DNA of 64,000 nucleotides from Pyrococcus sp. NA2 (GCF_000211475.1 NC_015474.1:310001-374000), one strand, 5' to 3'. Positions 10,160 to 20,977 are shown, counted from the first letter of the stretch. Notes: generated by a model from the letters alone, not told the origin. Numbers and translations are program-made.

Positions 10160-11008
10160 TTAACATTTCTGCTTGACAAGAACCTTCAAAAGATCAAAAT
10201 CTCTTATCAGACCAACTAGGTCGCCATCTCCTTTGATCACAGGCAATTGTTCAATCTTGTATTTAGCCATCTTTCTCGCAACTTCATGGATCGTCATATG
10301 TGGGGTTGCCACAATGACATCAGTTGTCATGATATCCTCAACTGGTTTATTTGGTAACTGAAGCTCAAATTTCTCGAAGAGTAAGGTTGGATGACTCTCG
10401 AGTATCCACTCCTCCTCACTTGATGCAGCTAACTCCGTGCTCTTCATTATCCTAACTATCTCGCTATCCCTAAGTAAATCCGTCTCATCAACTATGCCCA
10501 CCAAGTTGCCATTGTCATCGACAACTGGTAATGCCATGGCATTTGACAATAGTAATGCCTTCAGGGCAACCTTTAAGGGAGTTCCCTTCCACACTATGCT
10601 CACATATCTCTGATAATAGGGCTCTATCGTCACGTCCTTATATTTCTCAGTTTTCGCAAAGTACCTTCTTATGATATCTCCCACCGTGAGAATTCCAATT
10701 GGTCTGTTTTCCTCATCAACGACTATTATTCTTCTATAATCATGCTCAAGCATTAACCTTGCAGCTTTCCTTAGATCATCATTTCCTTTTATCGTTGGTA
10801 CATCCCTTTTAACAAGCATCGCGAGTTGTTCTTCGTCGGGATTCGTTAAGACCCTTTTTATGCTTATTATTCCAACGAGCTTGCCCTCCTTATTCACTAC
10901 TGGGAAACTCCTAACCTTATATCGTTTAAAAAGTTCAAGAGCATAATTTCTTGTTGCTGGCAATGTTATTGTCACTGGGTTCTTTGTCATTATAGTCTTT
11001 ACTTTCAT
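10160..11008 (-). CDS. Four-CBS-domain protein, putative adenine-nucleotide sensor
   Basis: The 282-residue protein is made almost entirely of four CBS domains, visible as repeats of a V-x-T/I-x-x...A...M/F...Y-x-x-x-x-x-P-V-V-D/N...G-x-L-V-G-I pattern near residues 5-55, 67-120, 125-180 and 225-282. The first and fourth start with TIMTKNPVTITLPA and DIMTTDVIVATPH. CBS pairs usually bind AMP, ATP or SAM and act as regulators. No enzyme domain is attached and the neighbours do not reveal a partner, so its target is unknown. The gene has its own promoter with a palindrome at 11027-11040. Confidence 0.85.
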   Translation of the reverse strand: MKVKTIMTKNPVTITLPATRNYALELFKRYKVRSFPVVNKEGKLVGIISIKRVLTNPDEEQLAMLVKRDVPTIKGNDDLRKAARLMLEHDYRRIIVVDEENRPIGILTVGDIIRRYFAKTEKYKDVTIEPYYQRYVSIVWKGTPLKVALKALLLSNAMALPVVDDNGNLVGIVDETDLLRDSEIVRIMKSTELAASSEEEWILESHPTLLFEKFELQLPNKPVEDIMTTDVIVATPHMTIHEVARKMAKYKIEQLPVIKGDGDLVGLIRDFDLLKVLVKQKC

Positions 11009-11026
11009 AATTAACCACCTAATGAC

Positions 11027-11056
11027 ATTTAGGCCTAAATTGCCATATTTAAATCT
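11027..11056 (-). promoter_or_regulatory. Promoter of the CBS gene with a 14-bp palindromic operator candidate
   Basis: The minus strand has a TATA box ATTTAAATA (11046-11054). Between it and the expected start site (about 11023) lies a perfect palindrome, ATTTAGGCCTAAAT at 11027-11040. A dimeric regulator bound there would block RNA polymerase recruitment. The gene's ribosome binding site (TTAGGTGG) lies just downstream. Confidence 0.5.
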
Positions 11057-11079
11057 TATGAAAAAGGGAAAACCTGAGA

Positions 11080-11481
11080 CTACTCCCTGAAGATTCTTAT
11101 ATTTGGAGGCGTGATTATTACCTTGGATTCATTTTTGCACAATTTTGCTATATCCCATCCAAACGTCTCAGCAGTCATCCTTAATTGTTCAGCAACCTTT
11201 GTCAGTAGTTCCGGCTTAGACTCCAAAGGCGTTAAATCTGCTATCACTATATTTCCGGCACTAATCTCTTCTGAAATGTTTTTGAGATCTGCATAAGTTG
11301 ATATCTGGATCTTCTTTATGTAGGTTATTTTTGGCTTTATTATTTCTTTTACTAGTTTGTCCTCCTCAATGGGAACTAACTCCACCTCTGAAGCCTTCTC
11401 CTCCTTTTTTACCTTATCCTTTAGCTGAGGTAGAGACCTCTTTTGAGTATCATGTTTTTTCAGTTTGTCAAAGAGGCCCAC
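11080..11481 (-). CDS. sepF: Archaeal SepF-like cell division protein
   Basis: The 133-residue protein begins MGLFDKLKKHD, followed by a charged linker and a C-terminal SepF domain (about residues 50-133) with the pattern ISTYADLKNISEEISAGNIVIADLTPLES. Archaeal SepF anchors FtsZ to the membrane through its N-terminal amphipathic segment. I choose the GTG at 11481; a GTG three codons earlier is part of the GAGGTG binding site. FtsZ is not in the window. Function rests on family resemblance. Confidence 0.82.
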   Translation of the reverse strand: MGLFDKLKKHDTQKRSLPQLKDKVKKEEKASEVELVPIEEDKLVKEIIKPKITYIKKIQISTYADLKNISEEISAGNIVIADLTPLESKPELLTKVAEQLRMTAETFGWDIAKLCKNESKVIITPPNIRIFRE

Positions 11482-11547
11482 TTTTATCACCTCTATCCTC
11501 GTGATAGCTTATCAAATCCATTTTCAGTCAAATACTTATAACCTTTG

Positions 11548-12804
11548 CTAACCTCCAAATACGATTTCCCTCCATATCCCTCTAACTTTCTCAAGATATT
11601 CAGGAGAAGTTGCAATGATTAGTACCCATCTAGGAGTTTGCCTTCTTTTAATGGCAGAGGCAAGAGGAGTGACCTTTGCAATAGGTTCAATTCTGTTTCC
11701 ATCCAGTAATACGTTAACTTCAACCTGCTTAAGCCTAGGTTCACTTAATATTAATTCTGGTATTGATAATTCAAGTATTACCTCCCCCTCCCTTGCTCCA
11801 ACACTTTCTGCAAGTTCATTTTCAATTCTCTTCCTCTTCTTGACGCTCCTATACAAAGATGTTAAAACTTTCCTATCCTCTGGGGATAAATTCTCTGGAC
11901 CAACGACAACAGCAGCCTTAAACAACCTCCTCGTTCTTATCCTTTTAATTATTTCTCCAGGGTAATCTCCGAGATCTTCGAGCTCTATCATCAACCTGTC
12001 ATCGGTCATCTTCCAGAAGTCTCTAAGCTCACCCTCATCAAGAGCAAACTCAACTGCCCTTATAAGCATGCCCTCGGCTATCTTTACCGTTCTATGGAAG
12101 TACACCCTAGAGTACATGAGAGACCTAGCTACAAGCATTCCTTCAACGGCCTCAACGCCCTTCTCATCTATTACAAGTTCCCCATCGTGTACTTTCATGA
12201 CGGTCAATAATCTCTCTAAGTCTATTATACCATGGGCAACTCCAGTATAATGAGCATCCCTTGTAAGGTAATCAAGCTGATCAACGTCTATGTCCCCATG
12301 AATGATCATTCTAAGATATTTCTTCTCGTGTTCACCAACTATGAGGGCACTAACTTCCCTGGGATCATATCCCAGGGAGGATATTAAATCTTGCAATTCT
12401 CCTCCATCCTCACAAATCTGGATTTTTCCCTCGATTATTTCCTTACTAACCTCCATGTGATCCTGAAAACCCAGTCTATCTCGATACACTCTTTCGAATG
12501 TATGACTGAAGGGACCATGACCAATATCGTGGAGAAGTGCTGCTAACTGAATTAATAAGCTCTCTTCAGGAGGAAGCGATAACTCAAAAGCAAGCTTTCT
12601 CGCCAAATACCAGGTGCCTAAAGAATGCTCGAATCTGGTATGATTTGCTCCAGGATAAACTAGGTTAGCTAAACCTAGTTGCTTAATCCCTCTAAGTCTT
12701 TGGAATTCGGGAGTATCGACAAGCTTTATTATCTCTTCAGGGATCTTCATGCTACCATGAACGGCGTCGTGAATTACCTTACCATCTTTCAACACTATCC
12801 CCAT
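11548..12804 (-). CDS. HD-superfamily phosphohydrolase (dNTPase/SAMHD1-like)
   Basis: The 418-residue protein matches the COG1078 family of HD phosphohydrolases, related to dGTP triphosphohydrolase and SAMHD1. The metal-binding residues are in RFEHSLGTWYLA and LHDIGHGPFSHTFE, and the later Asp in HGDIDVDQLDYLTRDA. The N-terminus VIHDAVHGSMKIPEEI and TPEFQRLRGIKQLG is typical. I prefer the ATG at 12804 (MGIVLKDG); a TTG at 12822 gives six more residues. Likely substrate is a nucleotide; the exact one cannot be told. Confidence 0.82.
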   Translation of the reverse strand: MGIVLKDGKVIHDAVHGSMKIPEEIIKLVDTPEFQRLRGIKQLGLANLVYPGANHTRFEHSLGTWYLARKLAFELSLPPEESLLIQLAALLHDIGHGPFSHTFERVYRDRLGFQDHMEVSKEIIEGKIQICEDGGELQDLISSLGYDPREVSALIVGEHEKKYLRMIIHGDIDVDQLDYLTRDAHYTGVAHGIIDLERLLTVMKVHDGELVIDEKGVEAVEGMLVARSLMYSRVYFHRTVKIAEGMLIRAVEFALDEGELRDFWKMTDDRLMIELEDLGDYPGEIIKRIRTRRLFKAAVVVGPENLSPEDRKVLTSLYRSVKKRKRIENELAESVGAREGEVILELSIPELILSEPRLKQVEVNVLLDGNRIEPIAKVTPLASAIKRRQTPRWVLIIATSPEYLEKVRGIWREIVFGG

Positions 12805-12842
12805 AGGTTCATCACTCGCCAACCTTTAATTTCTTTTCTTAG

Positions 12843-12901
12843 GAATACTTGTATTCATGACTTCCTCCCTGTCCTGAAAGGGCGAGGCTTTTAGAAGGAA
12901 G
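12843..12901 (-). mobile_element. Relic of an IS200/IS605-type right end (tnpB 3' end)
   Basis: Read on the minus strand, 12890-12855 resembles the last codons of TnpB transposon nucleases: A-S-P-F, then R-T-G-R-K-S-stop one frame over, so a single extra base separates the two parts. Related tnpB genes end in a similar ...A-S/P-P-F-R-x-G-R-K-S motif. The segment is bounded by CTTCCT (12861-12866) and its complement AGGAAG (12896-12901), and by a GAATAC-TT-GTATTC palindrome at 12843-12856. No transposase gene or left end is visible. Confidence 0.4.
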
Positions 12902-13075
12902 ATGTAACATCCCACAGATGTCTTAATATTGTCAAAAGTTTAACATATACTCTAGTGGTAAGTAATTATCCAAATGTTTTTCCACACAATTATAGCGGAT
13001 TAGCTTACGCTGTTAGGAGAGTTCATCAATTGTGGTGAACTATTAATGTGAATTGATTGCGAGAAGGCTCAATTT
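12902..13075. other. Intergenic region before the histone gene; no gene seen
   Basis: AT-rich and without a convincing open frame. One forward frame across 12897-13033 stays open for about 45 codons (ending in AYAVRRVHQLW-stop) but has no start codon with a ribosome binding site; it may be a decayed remnant linked to the IS-like relic at 12843-12901. No RNA gene motif was recognised. Confidence 0.4.
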
Positions 13076-13091
13076 CCGAAAAGTTTATATA
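13076..13091 (+). promoter_or_regulatory. Strong BRE/TATA promoter of the histone gene
   Basis: CCGAAAAG (BRE, 13076-13083) is followed directly by TTTATATA (13084-13091), a near-ideal Pyrococcus promoter. The start site should be near 13115, giving a 40-base leader that includes GGAGGTG at 13142-13148. Confidence 0.8.
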
Positions 13092-13154
13092 TCTCTATTT
13101 TCAAAAAACAGATTGCAGATACCCCACAAATGACAAAATCTGGAGGTGTGGATG

Positions 13155-13358
13155 ATGGGAGAGTTGCCAATTGCCCCAGTTGACAGACTCATTAGAAAGG
13201 CAGGTGCCGAGAGGGTTAGTGAGCAAGCAGCAAAGGTCCTCGCCGAGTACCTTGAGGAGTACGCAGTTGAAGTTGCAAAGAAGGCAGTTGAGTTTGCAAG
13301 GCACGCTGGCAGAAAGACCGTTAAGGTCGAGGATATTAAGCTTGCTATTAAGAGCTGA
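13155..13358 (+). CDS. hpyA1: Archaeal histone (HpyA1 type)
   Basis: The 67-residue protein is a single histone fold: [22 protein letters not shown], helix 2 [24 protein letters not shown] (in part) and helix 3 [14 protein letters not shown]. It has the RD-clamp-like and DNA-contact Arg/Lys residues of the HMf family. Dimers stack and wrap DNA into hypernucleosomes. The start at 13155 lies 6 bases after GGAGGTG; an ATG immediately upstream would add one Met. A T-rich stretch at 13375-13384 probably ends the transcript. Confidence 0.96.
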   Translation: MGELPIAPVDRLIRKAGAERVSEQAAKVLAEYLEEYAVEVAKKAVEFARHAGRKTVKVEDIKLAIKS

Positions 13359-13436
13359 ACCCCTTCTCTAGCCTTTTTAATTTTGACCCATTATCTTTTA
13401 AAGCAACCCCCTTTTCTTAACTCATGGTGAGTAGTA

Positions 13437-14237
13437 TTGTTCGTGGAAACTCAAGAGGAAGAACCCGAGATAAAGATCCCTCTCCCCAGAGTTGGAATAA
13501 CGAACCTCAGAACCATCGCAAAAATAAACTGGAAGGGTAGGGTTTATACGTTCATCCCAACTTTTGAGATTACAATAGACTTACCCAGGGAAAAGAAGGG
13601 TATACACATGAGCAGGCTTGTGGAGAGCATAACTGATGCAATGAGTGAGGCTGTTGAGGAAGAAGTTAGGAAGATCCATACGTCTCTAGAAGATCTTGCT
13701 TTGGCGGTTATAGAGAGGCTTGAAAAGAAACACAAACATAAAAGGGCTGAGGTGTGGATAAGAACTACCCTAATCCTCGAGAGGAGAACACCAGCAAGCA
13801 ATAAGATAAGCTATGAACCTTACGATGTCGAGGTTGGAGTTATTAAGGAAAATGGAGAAATCAGGAAGGTTCTCAAAGTTAAGGTTATAGGGAACACTGC
13901 ATGTCCTCATGCATTAGCAAACAACCAAGGGAAAACGCATATCCAGAGAGCTATAGGAGAGTTAGAAATAGTAACTGACTTCAGGAATGATATTGCATTG
14001 GAGGATATGATTGAGGTGGTAGAAAGCTCATTTAGCTCTCCAACATATACCCTCCTAAAAACTCCCGACGAGAACGCCGTCGTCAGGAGAATGTATGATA
14101 ATCCAAAGTTCGTGGAGGATGTTGCAAGAGAGATATTGATAAAGGCAAGGAATAGGTTCCCAGGAAAGATACACGTCAAGGTAATCAGCAATGAGAGCAT
14201 TCATAAACATGATGTGATAGCCGAGGCATGGGCCTGA
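13437..14237 (+). CDS. mptA: GTP cyclohydrolase MptA (FolE2-like)
   Basis: The 266-residue protein belongs to the COG1469 GTP cyclohydrolase family. In archaea MptA makes 7,8-dihydroneopterin 2',3'-cyclic phosphate, the first step to methanopterin- or tetrahydrofolate-type cofactors; the same family also feeds queuosine/archaeosine synthesis. Conserved features are [16 protein letters not shown], the metal/active-site stretch [19 protein letters not shown] and the [11 protein letters not shown] end. The likely start is TTG at 13437 after GGTGAG; a GTG at 13443 is an alternative. Its 3' end overlaps the opposing archaemetzincin-like gene by 53 bases. Confidence 0.88.
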   Translation: MFVETQEEEPEIKIPLPRVGITNLRTIAKINWKGRVYTFIPTFEITIDLPREKKGIHMSRLVESITDAMSEAVEEEVRKIHTSLEDLALAVIERLEKKHKHKRAEVWIRTTLILERRTPASNKISYEPYDVEVGVIKENGEIRKVLKVKVIGNTACPHALANNQGKTHIQRAIGELEIVTDFRNDIALEDMIEVVESSFSSPTYTLLKTPDENAVVRRMYDNPKFVEDVAREILIKARNRFPGKIHVKVISNESIHKHDVIAEAWA

Positions 14238-14826
14238 GTTTTCTTCTCAATTCGGCCAAACAGGAATTACAGTAAGAGGGAGCCCTCCTGTCCCAATCTT
14301 CAATATCCCTTGGAGGGTTCATTACACAGTCATTATTGCAGTGAGATAATCCATAAAGGTGACCTATCTCATGAAGGACCCCCTTGAAAACTCTCTCAAC
14401 AAAAAGCTCCCTATTTTCGGTATAAAAAGGCCTAATAGAAAGAACCAGGACATTATAATTCCCGATAGAAACCTGGATTCCAAGGTATTTTTTATAGATA
14501 TCAAAGTACTCCTTTCTGGATCCTATTGGAAGGGTTGTTATTCCAAATATCTTCGTAAAGCTGTCGTCGTTAACACTATTTCTCATCTCAACTAATTTCC
14601 CATAGAGGGCCTCAACCACAGCTTCAAAAGAATACATTTTCACGTAACCATTATTAACCTTTACCCTAATGACAACTCCAGGAGGAAGTTTTAGTTTGCC
14701 AGCGTAAACTGGAAGTACTCCAAGGTCAATGTCTTTAAAATATCTCTTGACCCTATCAAATACCTCGAAGAACAACCACTTGTACTCATTCCCTCCCATA
14801 TAAACGAATGCTATCTTATCCATCAT
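14185..14826 (-). CDS. Archaemetzincin-like zinc metalloprotease, divergent paralogue
   Basis: The 213-residue protein has the extended zinc motif [12 protein letters not shown] (His152, His156, His162) followed by Cys167 and a late Cys186-x-x-Cys189 pair, the archaemetzincin arrangement in which four Cys bind a second zinc. Compared with the window's other archaemetzincin (41804-42361) it has one residue fewer between the first two Cys and a longer, different N-terminal half. A metal-dependent aminopeptidase or protease role is inferred. It converges on mptA with a 53-base overlap and probably has a leaderless transcript from the TATA at 14848-14857. Confidence 0.82.
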   Translation of the reverse strand: MMDKIAFVYMGGNEYKWLFFEVFDRVKRYFKDIDLGVLPVYAGKLKLPPGVVIRVKVNNGYVKMYSFEAVVEALYGKLVEMRNSVNDDSFTKIFGITTLPIGSRKEYFDIYKKYLGIQVSIGNYNVLVLSIRPFYTENRELFVERVFKGVLHEIGHLYGLSHCNNDCVMNPPRDIEDWDRRAPSYCNSCLAELRRKLRPMPRLSHHVYECSHC

Positions 14827-14847
14827 CCAGTTACCAAAAAGCTTTCC

Positions 14848-14857
14848 ATATATAAAA
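14848..14857. promoter_or_regulatory. Single symmetrical TATA serving two divergent genes
   Basis: ATATATAAAA lies 17 bases before the DUF998 gene's ATG (14875) and 22 bases from the archaemetzincin-like gene's ATG (14826). Both distances place the start codon at or very near the expected transcription start, so both mRNAs are probably leaderless or nearly so. Confidence 0.55.
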
Positions 14858-14874
14858 TTTGGCGAGGGAGTAAA

Positions 14875-15345
14875 ATGAAGAGGGCTACAACAATACTAAT
14901 GGCATTATATTTTGCCATTGGGCTAGCCATTGTAATTTCTCAAAATCCATGGTTTTCATTTATGAAGAACGCGTTAAGCGATATGGGCTCTCTAAGGAAT
15001 CCAAAGGGATGGATCTTCAACGCATACATAATAATACTGGGAATTCTAGGAGTGATAAATGCTAAACTCCTTAAAAGGAAAATCTTGGAAATTGCAATGA
15101 TATTTCTGATTTTAGTTGGTGTATTTCCCGAAGAAAAGCCATTACATACACCTTCAGCAATTTTGATGTACATACTCTCCTTTATTGACATGGGAACCTA
15201 CAGCAGAACATGGGCAGTTGTGGCCATAACAACATTTGGAACAATGCTCCTATTGATAATCTTTAAAATAGGGCTTGCAATCCCAGAAATGATAGGGGCC
15301 ATAGCAATCCTCTCCTACATCCTTTACCTAGGGTGGAGAGAATGA
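14875..15345 (+). CDS. DUF998 family membrane protein
   Basis: The 156-residue protein has about five hydrophobic segments and the DUF998 hallmarks: NALSDMGS after the first membrane helix and VFPEEKPLHTPSA in the middle. The family is found across archaea and bacteria and has no established biochemical role. Its TGA overlaps the ATG of the following ThiI-type gene by 4 bases, so the two are translationally coupled. Confidence 0.8.
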   Translation: MKRATTILMALYFAIGLAIVISQNPWFSFMKNALSDMGSLRNPKGWIFNAYIIILGILGVINAKLLKRKILEIAMIFLILVGVFPEEKPLHTPSAILMYILSFIDMGTYSRTWAVVAITTFGTMLLLIIFKIGLAIPEMIGAIAILSYILYLGWRE

Positions 15346-15938
15346 GAGTTGTTGCACTTTTAAGCTCAGGCATAGATTCACCTGTTGCAATACATCTGAT
15401 GGCAAGTAGGGGAGCTGAAGTTTATCCACTGCACTTTAGACAGGATGACATAAAAGAGAATAAAGCCAAGAGAATAGTAAAAAGACTCCAAGAAATCCAT
15501 GGAGACAAGGTTAGAGACTTGAAGATAGTGGATGCATTTGAAGTTCAGGGACCAGTTTTTGAAAAACTCAAGGAGATAGGAAAAGTAAAGTGGACATGCA
15601 TATTCTGTAAGTACACAATGTACATGGTTGCCGAGAGGTATGCGAAAGAAGTTAACGCTGAAGCTATATTAACTGGGGATTCCCTGGGACAAGTTGCATC
15701 TCAAACCTTGGACAACCTACTGGTTATCAGCACGGCGACAAAATTGCCAGTTATAAGGCCCTTAATAGGGCTTGACAAGGAAGAGATAGTCAAGATCGCA
15801 AAAGAAATTGGGACATTTGAAATCAGCATAGAAAGCGAACCTTCTTGCCCCTTCGTTCCAAGATTTCCAGTAGTTAGGGCCGGTTTAGGAGAGTTTAGGA
15901 AGATACTTGAAAAGGTAGAACCATTACTACCTAAGTAG
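15342..15938 (+). CDS. ThiI-type PP-loop protein without THUMP domain
   Basis: The 198-residue protein is a stand-alone PP-loop (AANH) domain of ThiI type. The loop is SSGIDSPVA (residues 8-16), there is a Cys86-x-x-Cys89 pair, and the family signature GDSLGQVASQTLDN follows at 112-125; Cys169 lies near the end. Full ThiI adds a ferredoxin-like/THUMP part for tRNA binding, absent here. A role in sulfur transfer (4-thiouridine or thiamine) is plausible; an alternative is another adenylation-dependent thiolation. I start it at the ATG at 15342, overlapping the DUF998 stop. Confidence 0.78.
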   Translation: MRVVALLSSGIDSPVAIHLMASRGAEVYPLHFRQDDIKENKAKRIVKRLQEIHGDKVRDLKIVDAFEVQGPVFEKLKEIGKVKWTCIFCKYTMYMVAERYAKEVNAEAILTGDSLGQVASQTLDNLLVISTATKLPVIRPLIGLDKEEIVKIAKEIGTFEISIESEPSCPFVPRFPVVRAGLGEFRKILEKVEPLLPK

Positions 15939-15940
15939 CG

Positions 15941-16243
15941 ATGTTGAGATTGGCAACCTACCTATTACTTGTGAATGGGATAATATTGATGGTCTATTAT
16001 CAAAGCATGGGTGGGTTAAGTTACCTTCTTTTCTCAATTCTCTGCTTTTTATTAGCATTCGGGGTCAGAAATGAGGTTAAGATTGCAATAAAGATAGCAC
16101 TAATATATTCTGGTCTAGAATTCCTGTTGGCATTGCTCTTACTAATAGCTGGCAACATACTTTCAGGGGTAGATGCAGCAATCTCGCTGCTAATAGCTTA
16201 TGACATTCTAGGGTATATTCAGAAAAAATATGGACAAAGCTAA
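15941..16243 (+). CDS. Small hypothetical membrane protein (100 aa)
   Basis: The 100-residue product is almost wholly hydrophobic, with three to four membrane helices (residues about 4-20, 24-42, 48-70 and 74-92) and a basic C-terminus. It begins 2 bases after the ThiI-type gene and probably shares its transcript. I do not recognise a family. It overlaps the end of the opposing acdB gene by 4 bases. Confidence 0.65.
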   Translation: MLRLATYLLLVNGIILMVYYQSMGGLSYLLFSILCFLLAFGVRNEVKIAIKIALIYSGLEFLLALLLLIAGNILSGVDAAISLLIAYDILGYIQKKYGQS

Positions 16244-16956
16244 GCCCTTGGCTTTAGTATTATCCTTGCATCTACTATAACAGCCCCTTCTCCTTCGTTG
16301 TAAACGAATACTGGATTGAGATCCATTTCCTTTATGTAATCTTTAAGCTCATCAACGAGCTTTGAAACCTTAAGTAGCATGTCCACTATTGCCTCTATGT
16401 CAGCTGGCTTTTCTCCTCTCGCCCCAGCTAGTATGGGGTATGCCTTTATCTCCCTTATCATCTTCCTTGCATCCTTTTCAGTTATCGGAACTAGTCTGAA
16501 TGTTACGTCCTTGAGAATCTCAACGAATATTCCACCAAGTCCAAACATTATCGCATGACCAAACTGAGGATCTTCGGTAACTCCTATTATCACTTCCCTC
16601 CCTGGTTTAAGCATTGGAGCTATCAAAACCCCTAAAATCTCTGCATCCGGCCTGTACTTCCTTGCGTTTTCATGTATCTCCTCCCACTTCTTCTTTAACT
16701 CTTCCTCGTCCTTTATGTTGAGCATTACAACCCTCGCATCACTCTTGTGAAGTATCTGAGGTGACATAAGCTTCATGGCAATTGGATAGCCTATTTCCTT
16801 GGCGTACTCTATTGCCTCATCAAGGGTCTTGGCCAGCTTTTCCTCAGGAACTGGTAGGCCATAAGCCTTTAAAACCTGCTTTGCCTCATATTCGACCATC
16901 GCAGTTCTACCCTTAGAGAGAACCTCCTCAATAACTTTCACGGCCTCCTCCTTCAT
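16240..16956 (-). CDS. acdB: ADP-forming acetyl-CoA synthetase, beta subunit
   Basis: The 238-residue protein is the ATP-grasp beta subunit of an ADP-forming acyl-CoA synthetase. This enzyme converts acyl-CoA, ADP and phosphate to the acid, CoA and ATP, the main substrate-level ATP step of sugar and peptide fermentation in Thermococcales. The phosphorylated His is in PQILHKSDARVV (about residue 71), and nucleotide-binding segments VEYEAKQVLKAYGLPVPEE and MFGLGGIFVEILKDV are present. Its ATG overlaps the alpha-subunit stop by 4 bases, so both subunits are made together. Confidence 0.93.
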   Translation of the reverse strand: MKEEAVKVIEEVLSKGRTAMVEYEAKQVLKAYGLPVPEEKLAKTLDEAIEYAKEIGYPIAMKLMSPQILHKSDARVVMLNIKDEEELKKKWEEIHENARKYRPDAEILGVLIAPMLKPGREVIIGVTEDPQFGHAIMFGLGGIFVEILKDVTFRLVPITEKDARKMIREIKAYPILAGARGEKPADIEAIVDMLLKVSKLVDELKDYIKEMDLNPVFVYNEGEGAVIVDARIILKPRA

Positions 16957-18371
16957 TCCCCATTCCCCCTAACATATTTAGCATATCTAACTAAGCCTGC
17001 AAGAGCCCTAACTCCACGTTCAGGTGTCGGATAAACGGGAACTCCCCTCTCCTCAAGCATCCTTGCAAATTTATCAGTCTTATAACCACCCATTGAAACG
17101 GCAACAATCGGTTTGTCACTCTTCCTTGCATATTCGCTGATTATTTCTATTACCTCCTCCTCGTTCAGTAATGGAACCTGGAAGAGTACTATGACCAATA
17201 TAGCATCGACGTTTGGATCCTTTGTGAATGCCTCCAATGCCAGTCTGTATCTCTCAGCATCCGTATCTCCGACTACATCTGTTGGATTTCCAACGACCGC
17301 ATGGGGTGGAAATCTCTCCCTGAGAAATCTTATTGTATCCTCACTAAGCTCAGCAAGCTTTAGACCAAACTTCGCTACAGCATCACTCGCCATAACTCCA
17401 GCTCCACCGCCATCGGTGATTATGCCTATTCTGTCCCCTTTAGGTAGCTTGCACTTTGCAAAGGCTTTAGCCAAGTCAAACATGTGCTCAAAGTCTTCTG
17501 CCCTTATTATTCCAGTTTGCTTGAAAACGGCATCGTAAATAACATCTTGACCAGCTAGCGATCCTGTATGACTTGAGGCGGCTTTTGCTCCATATTCACT
17601 CCTACCGCTCTTCAAAGCTATTACAGGTTTTATCTTGGTAACCCTCTTCGCTGTTTCCATGAACTTCCTACCATCCTTAACGCCCTCAATGTAGAAGGTC
17701 ATTACCTTTATCTGGTCATCATTGGCAAAGTATTCCATTAAATCCGCGTCATCTACATCTATCTTGTTTCCATAACTCACCATCTTTCCAATTCCAATTC
17801 CTGCCATAGCAGCCCAGTCAAGCATTGCAGCAGCAAAAGCACCACTTTGGCTTATGAATGCAATTGGGCCACTTGGAGGTCTATCCATCTTTTCTTCTGG
17901 AAGGAAAACAGTGTCAACTCCAGTATCTGGAGCGTAAACTCCAACACAGTTAGGTCCAATAACCCTTATTCCATGGCTCCTTGCTATCTCCAGTATCTCC
18001 CTTTCCATTCTCTTCCCTTCTTCTCCTAGCTCTCCAAATCCTCCTGTAATTATAATTACCGCCTTTATTCCCTTCTCAGCAATTTTCCTCATCGTTTCAG
18101 GCACAGCTGGGGCGGGAATCGCGATAACCGCTAAATCGGTGTCATCAGGCAATTCAGAGACATCGTGATAAACTTTATAACCATCTATTTCATCAAGACG
18201 TGGATTTACCGGATATATGTTGCCTTTGAAAATGCCCTTTTCTTTATTCCTCTTGAAGTTCTCGAAGATAACGTTTCCAACTTTCCCCTTTTTGTTTGTT
18301 GCTCCAATGATTGCAACGGCCCTAGGTTCAAAAAATGGCTTAAGTTGATCCTTAATCTCAGAATTACTCAT
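16953..18371 (-). CDS. acdA: ADP-forming acetyl-CoA synthetase, alpha subunit
   Basis: The 472-residue alpha subunit has a CoA-binding Rossmann domain (PRAVAIIGATNKKGKVGN) and two succinyl-CoA-ligase-like domains. The catalytic His that carries the phosphate is in AASSHTGSLAG (about residue 268); DGGGAGVMASDAV and GNPTDVVGD are also typical. The start at 18371 (MSNSEIKDQL) follows GAGGTGA; a longer open frame reaches 18416 without support. Thermococcales have several isoenzymes with different acid preference, and the sequence alone does not tell which this is. Confidence 0.93.
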   Translation of the reverse strand: MSNSEIKDQLKPFFEPRAVAIIGATNKKGKVGNVIFENFKRNKEKGIFKGNIYPVNPRLDEIDGYKVYHDVSELPDDTDLAVIAIPAPAVPETMRKIAEKGIKAVIIITGGFGELGEEGKRMEREILEIARSHGIRVIGPNCVGVYAPDTGVDTVFLPEEKMDRPPSGPIAFISQSGAFAAAMLDWAAMAGIGIGKMVSYGNKIDVDDADLMEYFANDDQIKVMTFYIEGVKDGRKFMETAKRVTKIKPVIALKSGRSEYGAKAASSHTGSLAGQDVIYDAVFKQTGIIRAEDFEHMFDLAKAFAKCKLPKGDRIGIITDGGGAGVMASDAVAKFGLKLAELSEDTIRFLRERFPPHAVVGNPTDVVGDTDAERYRLALEAFTKDPNVDAILVIVLFQVPLLNEEEVIEIISEYARKSDKPIVAVSMGGYKTDKFARMLEERGVPVYPTPERGVRALAGLVRYAKYVRGNGE

Positions 18372-18400
18372 TAATATCACCTCTATCGTCCTTTTTTCAT

Positions 18401-20520
<2,120 letters not shown>

Positions 20521-20538
<18 letters not shown>

Positions 20539-20892
20539 AACTGCCTTAGCTTTCGTCATTGTGCCTATAGCAATAAGGGCTGTAACGATGATTCCACCTA
20601 TTCCAGCATTAAAGAAGATCTTCCAAAGTGGATAACCCAGCATCAGTGCTAAGTAGGAGCATAGGAACTCCCAGAGAGAGGCTAACAAAAACGCTAGTGT
20701 AGTAGAATACCTAGATTTCTTCTTTGAAACTGTGGAAATGATAGCCCAGGGAACTAAAATAGCTAGCACAGTGTTTCCAAAGGCTAAAGCTACTGCCATT
20801 GCCGGAGGATAATGTTCTACTAATGAAATGACCATCCCAACAAAGAATATTGTGAAAATTACTAAGAGGTACTTCTTCCCAACTTCCATCAT
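20521..20892 (-). CDS. Small four-helix membrane protein
   Basis: The 123-residue protein has four predicted membrane helices (about residues 8-26, 30-52, 63-85 and 90-113) with a short basic loop SKKKSR. I do not recognise the family. It has its own strong promoter on the minus strand and a GGAGGGCTC ribosome binding site, which supports it as a genuine gene. Confidence 0.65.
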
Positions 20893-20956
20893 ATTGAGCC
20901 CTCCCGCTTACCATACTCTTATTTGGGATTAGAATTCAATATTACATTCTCCATGA

Positions 20957-20977
20957 ATTAATATATAAACCTTTCTC
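20957..20977 (-). promoter_or_regulatory. Strong promoter of the small membrane protein gene
   Basis: The minus strand reads GAGAAAG (BRE, 20971-20977) then GTTTATATATTAAT (20957-20970). The start site should be near 20938. The gene starts at 20892, so the leader is about 45 bases and contains the GGAGGG site. Confidence 0.65.
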
